A DNA stretch of 64,000 nt from Gemmatimonadales bacterium. GTDB taxonomy: Bacteria > Gemmatimonadota > Gemmatimonadetes > Gemmatimonadales > JACORV01. Location: contig DATJUT010000015.1 in assembly GCA_035502185.1 (NCBI GenBank), positions 62,001 to 126,000 on the forward strand. The letters run 5' to 3'. Below, piece by piece: positions 37,567 through 46,472 of this stretch (position 1 is its first letter; the number at the start of each line of letters is the position of its first letter). The notes beneath the pieces were generated by a model, which saw nothing but the letters and a program-made list of their open reading frames with translations, was not told the origin of the DNA and did no database searches. Position numbers and translations under genes: made by a program.

Positions 37567-38973
37567 ATGGACGACCTCTCGCAGCAGTTCGGCGACGGCT
37601 TGAACCAGCGCGCCGGCGCGGCCGCCGGGGGCGGTCCTGGCGACGACGCGCTCGAAGCCCTGCGCCGCTCCGTCGCCGAGTCGGTCGCGGGCCCCGCGCC
37701 GGCCGCCACGGGCCCCGCCCCGCCTGGCGTCCTGATGGTGGACGACGACCCGGACGTCACCAGGGTCCTGTCGGTCGTGCTCGCCGCGTCGGGCCGCGCC
37801 CTGTACTCGGCCGGCTCCGCCGCGGAGGCGGAGCAGGTGCTCGCCCGGCACCCCGTGGCGCTGGTCGTACTCGACGTGCTGCTGCCGGACGCCGATGGCC
37901 GGACCGTGCTGGCGCGGCTGCGCGACGATCCCCGCACGTCGGCGGTGCCGATCATCGTCCTCTCGGGCCACGGCTCGCCCGAGACGCGGGCCGAGTGCTA
38001 CGCCCTCGGTGCGGACGCGTACATCCCCAAGCCGTTCGACCCGATCGCGGTGGCCGCGGCGGTCACCTCGAGCCTCGCGCGGGCGCTCCATGTCGCCACC
38101 GACGCCCGGCGCGACCCCGTCACGGGCCTGCCCAACCGCGCCGCGTTCCGCGAGGCGTTCGAGCGCACCGCCGGCCCCCGCCGCGACGGCGCGTCGCCGG
38201 TCTCGGTTGCGCTGGCGGAGCTGGATCAGTACCGCACCCTCGCCTCCGCCAGCGGCTGGGGCACGGCCGATCGGGCGCTGTCGCTGGCCGCCCGCACGCT
38301 CGCCCGCGCGCTGCGACGCGCCGTGTGCACAGCTCGCTGGGCCGGGGCCGCCTTCGCGATCCTCTTCGCGGACGCGGACGAAGCCGCCGCCACCTCCGCG
38401 GTCTCGGAGGCCCTGCGCGCGGTGCGCCGTGCACCGCCGGCCGAGGGGCAGGTGGGCCCGCTCACCTTCTCCGCCGGGGTGGCGGAGTGGACGGCGAGCG
38501 GCGCGCTCGAGGAGACGCTGGCCGAAGCCGAGAGTCAACTGGTGTCCGCGCGCTCCGACGGCGGAGACGCGGTCCGCTCGTCGATCGAGCCGGGGCCCGC
38601 CGCTCCCCGCCTGGTCCTTCTCGCCGAGGACGACGAGCTGATCGTGTCGGTGGTGAAGCACCGGCTCGAGCGCGAGGGCATCGCCGTCCGGCACTTCGCC
38701 GACGGTCTCGCAGCCAGCCGGGCCGCCGCGCAACTCCGCCCCTCGCTCGCCATTCTCGACGTCAAGATGCCGGGAATGGACGGCTTCGAGCTGCTGGGCC
38801 GGCTGCGTGCCGAGCCGGCGCTGCACGCCATGCCGGTGATGATGCTGATCTCGATGGGCCGCGAGCAGGACGTGGTGCGCGGCCTCGAGCTCGGCGCGGA
38901 CGACTACATCGTGAAACCGTTCTCTCCGGTCGAGCTGGTGGCGCGGGTACACCGCCACCTGCTGCGGCGCTGA
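37567..38973 (+). CDS. REC - degenerate GGDEF - REC response regulator
   Basis: 468 residues. The first receiver (about 55-170) has GVLMVDDDPDVTRVL, the phosphoacceptor in LVVLDVLLPDADG and Lys in YIPKPFDP. The middle domain starts ARRDPVTGLPNRAAFREAF, the standard GGDEF entry, but the catalytic signature GG(D/E)EF is replaced by WAGAAF, so it should not make cyclic di-GMP. The second receiver (about 345-468) keeps LLAEDDELIVSVV, LAILDVKMPGMDG and DYIVKPFSP. The protein has no classical DNA-binding output. It is probably a phosphorelay scaffold or signalling protein. Confidence 0.9.
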   Translation: MDDLSQQFGDGLNQRAGAAAGGGPGDDALEALRRSVAESVAGPAPAATGPAPPGVLMVDDDPDVTRVLSVVLAASGRALYSAGSAAEAEQVLARHPVALVVLDVLLPDADGRTVLARLRDDPRTSAVPIIVLSGHGSPETRAECYALGADAYIPKPFDPIAVAAAVTSSLARALHVATDARRDPVTGLPNRAAFREAFERTAGPRRDGASPVSVALAELDQYRTLASASGWGTADRALSLAARTLARALRRAVCTARWAGAAFAILFADADEAAATSAVSEALRAVRRAPPAEGQVGPLTFSAGVAEWTASGALEETLAEAESQLVSARSDGGDAVRSSIEPGPAAPRLVLLAEDDELIVSVVKHRLEREGIAVRHFADGLAASRAAAQLRPSLAILDVKMPGMDGFELLGRLRAEPALHAMPVMMLISMGREQDVVRGLELGADDYIVKPFSPVELVARVHRHLLRR

Positions 38974-39052
38974 GGACGCGGGCCCGGTAGCCGGTGCCCT
39001 GCCATGCGCCCTCGCCGCCGCGCCGCCGCCGGCCACCGACACCGGCGCGGCC

Positions 39053-39766
39053 CTAGCGTCGCGGTCCCCGCTTCATCAGCCACAGCACGCCGAACAGGTC
39101 CGCGATGCCGACCCACAGCCGGTTGAACAGCCCGTAGTGCGACCGTCCCCGCAGCCGCGGGCGATGGCCGACCTCGACCGACACCACGCGTCCGCCGGCC
39201 CTCAGGAACAGCGCCGGCAGGAAGCGGTGCATGTGATCGAAGTGCGGCAGGCCCAGGAAGGCGTCGCGCTCGAACAGCTTGAGACCGCACCCGGTGTCGG
39301 GTGTGGAGTCGCCCAGCAGGCGGCCGCGGACCCCGTTCGCCACCCGCGACGAGACCCGCTTGAGCCAGGTGTCGCGCCGGGCCTTCCGCCAGCCCGCGAG
39401 GAGCAGCGGACCCGCGCCCCCGGCGGGCGCCGCGGCGCGGGCGGCGAGCAGCCTGGGGATGTCCGCGGGGTCGTTCTGGCCGTCGCCGTCCAGCGTCGCC
39501 ACCCACCGGCCCCGGGCCGCGCGCACGCCGGTCAGGGTCGCGAAGCTCTGCCCCTGCGGCGACGGGTGGCGGACCACGACCAGCGCCGGCACCTCGCCCG
39601 CCGCCTCCCGCGCCCGCTCCGACGTGCCGTCGGTGCTGCCGTCGTCCACGATCACGACCTCGTACGCCGGCGCTCCGGCCGCCCGGAGCGCGGCCCCGAT
39701 CTCCCGCACCAGCGGTCCCACGTTCCCGGCCTCGTCGTGGGCCGGGATGACGACGGAAAGTTCCAC
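39053..39766 (-). CDS. Glycosyltransferase family 2
   Basis: 237 residues from GTG. The family GT2 pattern is clear: ELSVVIPAHDEAGNVGPLV, VVIVDDGSTDGTSERA, GVRAARGRWVATLDGDGQND and DTGCGLKLFERDAFLGLP. It resembles the dolichol-phosphate mannosyltransferase/undecaprenyl-phosphate glycosyltransferase branch, which loads a sugar on a lipid carrier. No C-terminal membrane helices are present, though the end (LWVGIADLFGVLWLMKRG) is hydrophobic. It follows the amino-acid permease by eight bases. Confidence 0.9.
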   Translation of the reverse strand: MELSVVIPAHDEAGNVGPLVREIGAALRAAGAPAYEVVIVDDGSTDGTSERAREAAGEVPALVVVRHPSPQGQSFATLTGVRAARGRWVATLDGDGQNDPADIPRLLAARAAAPAGGAGPLLLAGWRKARRDTWLKRVSSRVANGVRGRLLGDSTPDTGCGLKLFERDAFLGLPHFDHMHRFLPALFLRAGGRVVSVEVGHRPRLRGRSHYGLFNRLWVGIADLFGVLWLMKRGPRR

Positions 39767-39774
39767 GCCGCAGT

Positions 39775-41175
39775 CTACACCTTTCGGGCGTTGCGCGCCC
39801 TCCAGAACAGGAACACCGGCACGCCCACGGCGAGCAGCAGTGCCCCGATCGCCGCGTTCCGGGGGTTCGACGCCACCGAGCTGGCCACCACGTACAGGGC
39901 CGCCAGCACGAACAGCGCCGGCGTCCACGGGTAGCCCCACGCCCGGTAGCCGCCGGCCGCGGCAGGCTCCGCACCGGACCCCGCGGGCGGCCCCGCCGGC
40001 GAGGGGGGGGCCGCGGCCGGGCGCCCGCGCCGCCGGTAGACGAACAGCGTGCTCACCACCAGGCCGAAGAAGATCCAGTCGCCGAACACCACGTAGTCCA
40101 GCAGCTGCCCGTAGGTCCCGCTCAGCGTGAGCAGGATGGCCCACACCCCCTGGAACACGATCGCCGCCGCCGGCGTGCGGTAGCGCGGGTGGAGCCGCGC
40201 CAGGCGGGGGAAGAAGACGCCGTCGGCCGCCATGGCCTGGTAAACCCGCGGCGATACGAGGATGACCAGGTTGAGGAACCCGAAGGTCGAGAAGGCGATC
40301 CCGGCCGCGATCAACGTCTCGCCCCGGCTGCCCAGCACGGCGCGCATCGCCTCCGCCGCCGGGGCGGTGCTGGCGATGAGGCCCGGCGCGCCGAGCACCC
40401 GGAGGTAGGTGACGTTCGCGAGGAGGTAGACGACCACGACGACGGTGACGCCGATCACCAAGGCCCGCGGCAGGTTCCGCTCGGCGTCGATCATCTCCTC
40501 GGCGATGAAGTTCGACTGCTGCCAGCCGCCGATCGTGAACATGACCGGCACCAGTGCCGCGCCGACCGCCAGGATCACGTTGGCCGGCGGCGCCGGCGTG
40601 GCGAGCGACGAAGGGCCGGCCCCGTGCATCCTCAACAGCAGGCCGGCCCCGATCAGCAGGGCCAGGGCGGCGAGCTTCAGGACGGTGAACACGTTCTGGG
40701 TCACGGCGCCCGGCTTAACACCCAGGTAGTTGACCGTCGAAAGAAGGGCGATGGCGGCGACCGCCACGGGAATGGTGGCTCCCTCGGGCAGGCCCGCGAG
40801 CCGGCCCAGATAGCCTGCGAACGTCACCGCCACGGCGGCGATGGCGCCGGTGGCCATCACCAGCAGCAGGGCCCAGCCGTACAGAAACGCCGGCAGGGGG
40901 CCGTAGGCATCGCGCAGGTAGACGTAGCCGCCGCCCGCCCGCGGCTTGCGGGCGCCCAGCTCTCCGAAGCAGAAGGCCCCCCCGAGGGCGATCAGTCCGC
41001 CCAGGCCCCAGACGGCCAGGGTGAGCGAGGGCGTGCGGACCCGTTCGGCGACGAGCGGGGGGCTGCGGAAGATCCCCGCTCCGATGATTCCGCCGATCAC
41101 CAGCATCGTGCCGGAGAACAGGCCGAGCCGTCGGGCATAACCTGGATACTTGCCGCCTGCTTCGGGGTACTTCAT
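39775..41175 (-). CDS. APC-family amino acid permease
   Basis: 466 residues with about twelve membrane segments. The first helix has the substrate-binding GTMLVIGGIIGAGIFRSPP of the APC superfamily. Helix 6 contains VPVMFTIGGWQQSNFIAEEM. A Pro/Ala/Gly-rich insert of about 40 residues (starting RRRGRPAAAPPSPAG) lies between helices 10 and 11. The substrate is an amino acid of unknown type. Only 24 bases separate its ATG from the divergent ATG at 41200, so the two promoters must lie inside the opposite genes or overlap fully. Confidence 0.92.
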   Translation of the reverse strand: MKYPEAGGKYPGYARRLGLFSGTMLVIGGIIGAGIFRSPPLVAERVRTPSLTLAVWGLGGLIALGGAFCFGELGARKPRAGGGYVYLRDAYGPLPAFLYGWALLLVMATGAIAAVAVTFAGYLGRLAGLPEGATIPVAVAAIALLSTVNYLGVKPGAVTQNVFTVLKLAALALLIGAGLLLRMHGAGPSSLATPAPPANVILAVGAALVPVMFTIGGWQQSNFIAEEMIDAERNLPRALVIGVTVVVVVYLLANVTYLRVLGAPGLIASTAPAAEAMRAVLGSRGETLIAAGIAFSTFGFLNLVILVSPRVYQAMAADGVFFPRLARLHPRYRTPAAAIVFQGVWAILLTLSGTYGQLLDYVVFGDWIFFGLVVSTLFVYRRRGRPAAAPPSPAGPPAGSGAEPAAAGGYRAWGYPWTPALFVLAALYVVASSVASNPRNAAIGALLLAVGVPVFLFWRARNARKV

Positions 41176-41199
41176 GATGCATCACCCAATGGAGAGACC

Positions 41200-44100
41200 A
41201 TGACCCCTCGGTTGTCGTACCCGGCGCGCGCCGGCGCCCTCCTGGCGCTGGCCCTCGGAGGCCTCGCCTTCGGTCCCTCGGTCGGCCGGGCCCAGTATTT
41301 CGGCCGCAACAAGGTGCAGTACGAGACCTTCCATTTCCAGGTCCTGCGGACCGACCACTTCGACATCTACTTCTATCCGGAGGAGCAGAGCGCCGCCGAC
41401 CAGGCGGCCCGGATCGCCGAGCGCTGGTACGCCCGTGAGTCGCAGCTGTTCGACCACGAGCTCAGCGGGCGCCAGCCGCTGATCCTCTACGCCAGCCCCG
41501 CGGCGTTCCAGCAGACCAACGCCATTCCCGGCGACCTGGGCGAGGGGACGGGCGGCGTCACCGAGGCCATCAAGCGGCGGATCGTGCTGCCGCTGGGAAG
41601 CTCGCTGGCCGAGACGAACCACGTCATCGGTCACGAGCTGGTGCACGCCTTCCAGTACGACATTACCGGCAGCGGGCGCGGGGGCCAGATGCCGGCCGCG
41701 ACCCAGATGCCGCTGTGGTTCATCGAGGGCATGGCGGAGTACGTCTCCCTGGGACCGCTGGATCCGCACACGGCGATGTGGATGCGGGACGCGGCCCTCA
41801 ACGCCAAGCTGCCCAAGTGGCGCCAGCTCGACGACCCGAACTTCTTTCCGTACCGCTACGGCCAGGCGCTGTGGGCCTACATCGCCGGGCGGTGGGGCGA
41901 CGAAGCGGTGGGACGGCTGCTGCGGTCGGCCACCAAGGCGGCCGACATCGACCAGGCGTTCCTGCGGGAGACGGGGATGTCGGGCAACCAGCTCGACTCG
42001 GCCTGGCAGGCCGATCTCCGCAAGACGTACCAGCCGCTGGTGGCGCAGACGGATTCGCCGTCGCACTACGGCGAGCGGCTGATCGCGGGGCGGGACCAGG
42101 CGAGCGGCCTGAACGTCGGGCCGGTGGTGAGCCCCGACGGGTCGCGCATCGTCTTCTACTCGGCGCGCGATCTGTTTTCCATCGAGATGTACATGGCCGA
42201 CGCCCGCACCGGCCGGGTCCTGCAGCGGGTCACCAGGACCGCCGTGGATCCGCACCTCTCGAGCCTCGAGTTCATCAACTCGGCCGGCTCGTTCGACGGC
42301 ACGGGCGACCGGTTCGTCTTCTCGGCCCAGTCCCGCGGCCGCCCCGTGCTGGACCTGCTCGAGGTGCAGAGCGGCCGCGTCGCCCGCGAGATCACCTTCC
42401 CCAATCTCGGGGAGATTCTCCACCCGTCGTGGTCGCCCGACGGCCGGTACGTCGCCTTCGCCGCGCTCAGCGGCGGCCTCACCGACCTGTACCTCTACGA
42501 CCTCGAGACCGACAGCCTGCGCCAGCTCACGCACGACGCCTACGCCGACCTCGAGCCGGCCTGGTCGCCGGACGGCCGGAAGCTCGCCTTCGTGACCGAT
42601 CGCTTCTCGACCGACTTGAGGACCCTGGTGCCGGGCAACTACCGGCTCGCCCTGATGGATCCGTTCACCGACTCCATCACGCCGCTGCCGAGCTTCCCGG
42701 ACGGCAAGAACATCGATCCCCAGTGGTCGCCCGACGGGGCGAGCATCTACTTCCTGTCGGACCGCACCGGGATCACGAACATCTACAAGCTCGACGTGGC
42801 CACCGGGCGGCAGAGCCAGGTCACCAACCTGCTGACCGGCGTGACCGGCATCACCTCGCTCAGTCCGGCGCTGTCGGTCGCCCACACCAGCGGCCGCGTC
42901 GTCTACAGCGTGTACGAGCACGGCCGGTACGCCGTCTACGCCGCCGACTCCGCCGCCGCGCTCGCCGGTGCGCCGCTCACGGCGACGACCTCGCCGACGC
43001 CTGCGATGCTCCCGCCGCAGGCCCGGCCGCGCAGCGAGCTGCTGACGCTGCTCGCCGACTCGACCATCGGTGAGAAGTACGCCAGCACCGAGACCGTGAC
43101 CAGCTACCGGCCCCGGCTGGGCCTGGACTACGTCGCCCAGCCCAGCCTCGCGGTCGGCGCCGACCGGTTCGGCACCTTCGTGGCCGGCGGCGTCACGCTG
43201 TACTGGAGCGACATGCTCGGTGACCGGAACCTCGCGACGATGCTGCAGGTCGAGGGCAACTTCAAGAACCTCGCCGGCCTGGTGGCGTACCAGAACACCG
43301 CGCACCGCCTCAACTGGGCCGTCGCCGTGCAGCAGATTCCGTACGTCCAGGGCGGCTACAGCTACGGCGTCTCCGCGCTCGGCGACACCGCCTACCAGCA
43401 GCTGGTGGTGTACCGGGAGATCAACCGCGAAGCCGACTTCCTCGTGGCGTACCCGTTGAGCGACGTGCAGCGCGTCGAGCTCCAGACCGGTGTCCGCAAC
43501 ATCGCCTTCGACGCCCAGGCGGAGACCCAGGCCTTCTCGCCCGTCACCGGCGCCCTGTTCTACGACGTCACCCAGAACTTGAGCGCCCCGCCCTCCGTGA
43601 CGATGGCCACGGCGGGCGCGGCCCTGGTGTACGACAACTCGTTCTTCGGCGCGACCAGCCCCATTCTCGGCAAGCGCTACCGGGTCGAGGTGGACCCCAC
43701 CGTCGGCTCGCTGCAGTTCTACAGCGTGCTGGCCGACTACCGGGACTACTTCATGCCCGCCCGGCCATTCACCATCGCGGCCCGGCTGATGCACTACGGA
43801 CGATACGGCCGCGACTCCGAGGACAGCCTGCACATGTACCCGCTGTTCATGGGCTACCAGGGCCTGGTCCGCGGCTACGACTACAACTCGTTCGACGCCT
43901 CGGAGTGCGTGGCGACGGCGACCGATCCGTGCCCGGTCTACGACCAGCTGGTGGGCACCCGGCTGCTGGTCGGCAACCTCGAGCTGCGCTTCCCGCTCCT
44001 CGGCGTGCTCGGCCTCGGCCACGGCTACTACGGCGCGTTCCCGATCGAGGCCGCCATCTTCGGCGACGGTGGCGTGGCGTGGCACCAGGGCCAGACCCCG

Positions 44101-44259
44101 AGCATCTTCGGGGGCTCGCGCAAGGCGGTCACCAGCGCCGGCGCGGCAATGCGCGTGAACCTGTTCGGCTTCGCCGTCATCGAGGTGGACTACGTGCGGC
44201 CCTTCGACCGCCCCGGCAAGGGATGGCTGTGGCAGTTCGGCTTGACGCCGGGGTTCTGA
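41200..44259 (+). CDS. Outer-membrane protein: gluzincin metallopeptidase, TolB-like propeller and beta-barrel
   Basis: 1019 residues; GGAGAG lies three bases before the ATG. A signal peptide ends near GRAQ. Residues 35-285 form a peptidase-MA-like domain with HELVH in NHVIGHELVHAFQYD (about 147) and the third zinc ligand in LWFIEGMAEYVS. Residues about 300-600 carry TolB/PD40 propeller blades: VSPDGSRIVFYSARD, SWSPDGRYVAFAA, AWSPDGRKLAFVTDR and QWSPDGASIYFLSDR. The last 400 residues form a BamA-like barrel ending in TPGF. It likely exposes or holds a peptidase at the outer membrane. The end resembles the partial gene at 1-192. Confidence 0.93.
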   Translation: MTPRLSYPARAGALLALALGGLAFGPSVGRAQYFGRNKVQYETFHFQVLRTDHFDIYFYPEEQSAADQAARIAERWYARESQLFDHELSGRQPLILYASPAAFQQTNAIPGDLGEGTGGVTEAIKRRIVLPLGSSLAETNHVIGHELVHAFQYDITGSGRGGQMPAATQMPLWFIEGMAEYVSLGPLDPHTAMWMRDAALNAKLPKWRQLDDPNFFPYRYGQALWAYIAGRWGDEAVGRLLRSATKAADIDQAFLRETGMSGNQLDSAWQADLRKTYQPLVAQTDSPSHYGERLIAGRDQASGLNVGPVVSPDGSRIVFYSARDLFSIEMYMADARTGRVLQRVTRTAVDPHLSSLEFINSAGSFDGTGDRFVFSAQSRGRPVLDLLEVQSGRVAREITFPNLGEILHPSWSPDGRYVAFAALSGGLTDLYLYDLETDSLRQLTHDAYADLEPAWSPDGRKLAFVTDRFSTDLRTLVPGNYRLALMDPFTDSITPLPSFPDGKNIDPQWSPDGASIYFLSDRTGITNIYKLDVATGRQSQVTNLLTGVTGITSLSPALSVAHTSGRVVYSVYEHGRYAVYAADSAAALAGAPLTATTSPTPAMLPPQARPRSELLTLLADSTIGEKYASTETVTSYRPRLGLDYVAQPSLAVGADRFGTFVAGGVTLYWSDMLGDRNLATMLQVEGNFKNLAGLVAYQNTAHRLNWAVAVQQIPYVQGGYSYGVSALGDTAYQQLVVYREINREADFLVAYPLSDVQRVELQTGVRNIAFDAQAETQAFSPVTGALFYDVTQNLSAPPSVTMATAGAALVYDNSFFGATSPILGKRYRVEVDPTVGSLQFYSVLADYRDYFMPARPFTIAARLMHYGRYGRDSEDSLHMYPLFMGYQGLVRGYDYNSFDASECVATATDPCPVYDQLVGTRLLVGNLELRFPLLGVLGLGHGYYGAFPIEAAIFGDGGVAWHQGQTPSIFGGSRKAVTSAGAAMRVNLFGFAVIEVDYVRPFDRPGKGWLWQFGLTPGF

Positions 44260-44265
44260 ACGAGC

Positions 44266-44326
44266 CGGGGGTCGGGGTTTGGGGGTTGGGGTTTCGGGCC
44301 ACACACGCCAACCCCCAATCCCCAAC
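44266..44326. repeat. Palindromic GGGGTTT heptad array between convergent genes
   Basis: The left side reads GGGGTTT, GGGGGTT, GGGGTTT in 7-base steps and the right side CCAACCC, CCAATCC, CCAACGC. Bases 44271-44289 pair with 44308-44326 at 17 of 19 positions around an 18-base loop. It separates the convergent barrel genes and begins six bases after the TGA. The organisation equals that of the GTGAGAG arrays, with another heptad. It may act as a two-way terminator. Confidence 0.85.
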
Positions 44327-44334
44327 GCCGGCTT

Positions 44335-44853
44335 CTACAACGCCACGCTCACTCCCGCCACCACCGCGAACGGACTGCGGTTCCCGACCAGCAGCCAGCG
44401 CGCCTGGACGAAAGGCGCCGGCGCTCGCCGTGCCAGACGCGGCGGCGAGAATCCCACGAACACGTTGAGTCCGCTGCGCGAGCGCACCGTCCCCAGGTCG
44501 CGGTGCGTGATGCCCAAGCCGGCCCCGCCGTAGAGCCCGCCGTACAACCCCAGGCGAAACGAGGCGTCGAGGTTCAGCTGCCACTGCGGAAACGGCGTGT
44601 GCAGGAAGCAGTCGACGCTCGGCACGAGGGCGAAGCCCGGGATCACCGGCACCTGCAGCTGGACCCCGGCGCTGAATGCCGCGAGGCCCCAGTCGTAGCC
44701 GGCCCGGGCACCCAGCTCGGCCGCCGGCGTCGGGCTCCCGTACTCGGGTGGAGGTGCGGAAGGCGGCTGTTGCGCGAACGACGGATGGGCGATGAGCGCG
44801 GTGAGCGCCATCGCGGCGAGCGCGCCTGCGAGCTTGGAGCGGATGGAACGCAT
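44335..44853 (-). CDS. Small outer-membrane beta-barrel protein
   Basis: 172 residues from the ATG at 44853, chosen because it gives a clean signal peptide ending AHPSFAQQ. The frame extends 15 residues further upstream without a better start. The mature part alternates hydrophobic and polar residues and contains LGARAGYDWGLAAFSAGVQL, SFRLGLYGGLYGGAGLGI and SRSGLNVFVGF, consistent with an eight-stranded OmpW/OmpA-like barrel. The C-terminus is VSVAL rather than an aromatic residue. Function unknown. Confidence 0.75.
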   Translation of the reverse strand: MRSIRSKLAGALAAMALTALIAHPSFAQQPPSAPPPEYGSPTPAAELGARAGYDWGLAAFSAGVQLQVPVIPGFALVPSVDCFLHTPFPQWQLNLDASFRLGLYGGLYGGAGLGITHRDLGTVRSRSGLNVFVGFSPPRLARRAPAPFVQARWLLVGNRSPFAVVAGVSVAL

Positions 44854-45203
44854 GGGTTCGATCCTCCGGCCCGCGACGATACTCGGCGACTGCCTCACCG
44901 TCTACCCCGCACGCGATTCAAGGTAGCCAGCCACCCCAGCACCCGTGGTGTGGTTCGCCGGGCCAGAGCGGCGGGCTGCAGGCGCGTGGCCGATCGCCAC
45001 GTCGCAGCTGCGCCTCTCGCACCACACCGGCACCACGGGACGCGCCCGGAGAGAGGGCCGAGTTGCGGTCACCGTCGGTTAACCACTTCCATGACAATGA
45101 CATACGTGAGGTTGGGGATGCCCACACGGCTCCCGGTCCGGCCGCTCGCCCGCCGCGCACGAGCCTTGCACGTGCCTTGGACGGATGCTCAGCCCGGGGT
45201 TCG
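44854..45203. other. 350-base intergenic region between divergent genes
   Basis: This stretch separates the minus-strand barrel gene from the plus-strand hybrid kinase. An open frame in register with the kinase runs back to 45063, giving 47 possible extra residues of low-complexity character. Around 45075-45110 (GGTTAACCACTTCC...GACATACGTG) the DNA is less GC-rich and holds a small palindrome GGTTAACC, a plausible control region, but no convincing -35/-10 pair was found. No RNA gene is visible. Confidence 0.5.
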
Positions 45204-46472
45204 ATGAGCAGGAGACCGCCGAAGAAGAGTCCGCGTCGAGAACGTCCACCGCGGGACGCCACCCCGCCCGTGGGCCCGGTGGGCGTGGGTGCGGACGCCG
45301 CCGAGCGGGATGCGCTCGAGCAGCGGCTGCGGCAGGCCGAGAAGATGGAAGCCCTCAGCCAGCTCGCCGGAGGGATGGCGCACGATTTCAACAACCTGCT
45401 GACCACGATCCTGACCACCGCGGACCTGATCGGGAGCGACCTGATCGGCGACTCCACGATCCTGAGCGATCTCGAGACCATCAAGGCTGCCAGCCGGCGC
45501 GGCAGCGAGCTGATCCGCAAGCTGCTCGCCTTCGCGCGCCGGCAGCGCCTCGACCTGCAGCCGGTCGAGCTCGACGCGCTGCTGCAGGATACGGCGGTCG
45601 TCCTGCGCCGCCTGCTGCCGGCGGACATCGAGCTTCAGGTCGAAGTGGACGAGCCCGGCTGCGTGGCGCGGGCCGATCCGGTGGCGGTGGAGCAGATCCT
45701 GATCAACCTGGCGACGAACGCGCGCGACGCGATGCCGGGCGAGGGAACGCTGGTCATCAGCGCGTCGCACGAGGAGCTGACGGCGGCGGCGTGCGCCGCG
45801 GGCGGCTGGGGCACACCGGGACGCTACGCGGTGCTGAGCGTGGCGGACACCGGCGTGGGGATGGATCGGGAGACCCAGCGCCACCTGTTCGAGCCCTTCT
45901 TCACCACCAAGGCGGTGGACGCCGGTACCGGTCTCGGACTGGCGATGGTGTACGGCCTGGTGCGCCAGCACGACGGGTTCGTGGAGGTGCGCAGCACGCC
46001 CGGGAGCGGCACCACGGTGCGCGTGCTGCTGCCCGAGGCCGAGCGTGCGGCGCACCGCGTCTCGCCGGAGGGCGGCACCGCACAGCTGCGGGGCACCGAA
46101 ACCATTCTCCTGGCGGAGGACGAGGACGCCCTGCGCCGGGCTGCCCGGCGCGTGCTCGAGAAGCACGGGTACCGGGTGCTCGAGGCAGCGAACGGAGCCG
46201 AGGCGCTCGATCTGTTCGGCCGGCACGAGACGGAGATCGCCCTGATCGTCGCCGACGTGGTGATGCCCACCCTGGGTGGCCCGCAGCTGGCGCGCGCGCT
46301 GCGCGAAGCAGGCAAGCAGGTGAGAGTGCTGTTCACCAGCGGGTACACCGCGCGGGACGCGCAGGAGACCAGGGCCCTCGATCCCGGCCTGCCGTTCATC
46401 GCCAAGCCGTGGACGATCACTGAGCTGCTCAGGCGGGTGAGGGAGGTGCTGGACCAGCCAATGACAGGCTGA
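45204..46472 (+). CDS. Hybrid histidine kinase with C-terminal receiver
   Basis: 422 residues. There is no membrane segment or sensor domain, so the protein should be cytosolic. A short coiled coil leads to the phosphorylated His in GGMAHDFNNLLTTIL (about 60), the HisKA type with the DFNN box. The ATPase domain has INLATNARDAMPG, VADTGVGMD and TGLGLAMVYGLV. A receiver domain follows, with ILLAEDEDALRRAAR and phosphoacceptor in LIVADVVMPTLGG, and Lys in FIAKPWTI. Its 3' end overlaps the convergent NtrY-like kinase gene by 44 coding bases. Confidence 0.93.
   Translation: MSRRPPKKSPRRERPPRDATPPVGPVGVGADAAERDALEQRLRQAEKMEALSQLAGGMAHDFNNLLTTILTTADLIGSDLIGDSTILSDLETIKAASRRGSELIRKLLAFARRQRLDLQPVELDALLQDTAVVLRRLLPADIELQVEVDEPGCVARADPVAVEQILINLATNARDAMPGEGTLVISASHEELTAAACAAGGWGTPGRYAVLSVADTGVGMDRETQRHLFEPFFTTKAVDAGTGLGLAMVYGLVRQHDGFVEVRSTPGSGTTVRVLLPEAERAAHRVSPEGGTAQLRGTETILLAEDEDALRRAARRVLEKHGYRVLEAANGAEALDLFGRHETEIALIVADVVMPTLGGPQLARALREAGKQVRVLFTSGYTARDAQETRALDPGLPFIAKPWTITELLRRVREVLDQPMTG

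Noticed and set aside
41182-44325. 1047-codon antisense frame over the peptidase/propeller/barrel gene
   Set aside because: It has no recognisable domain and is a GC-driven shadow of a gene with signal peptide, zinc site and barrel.
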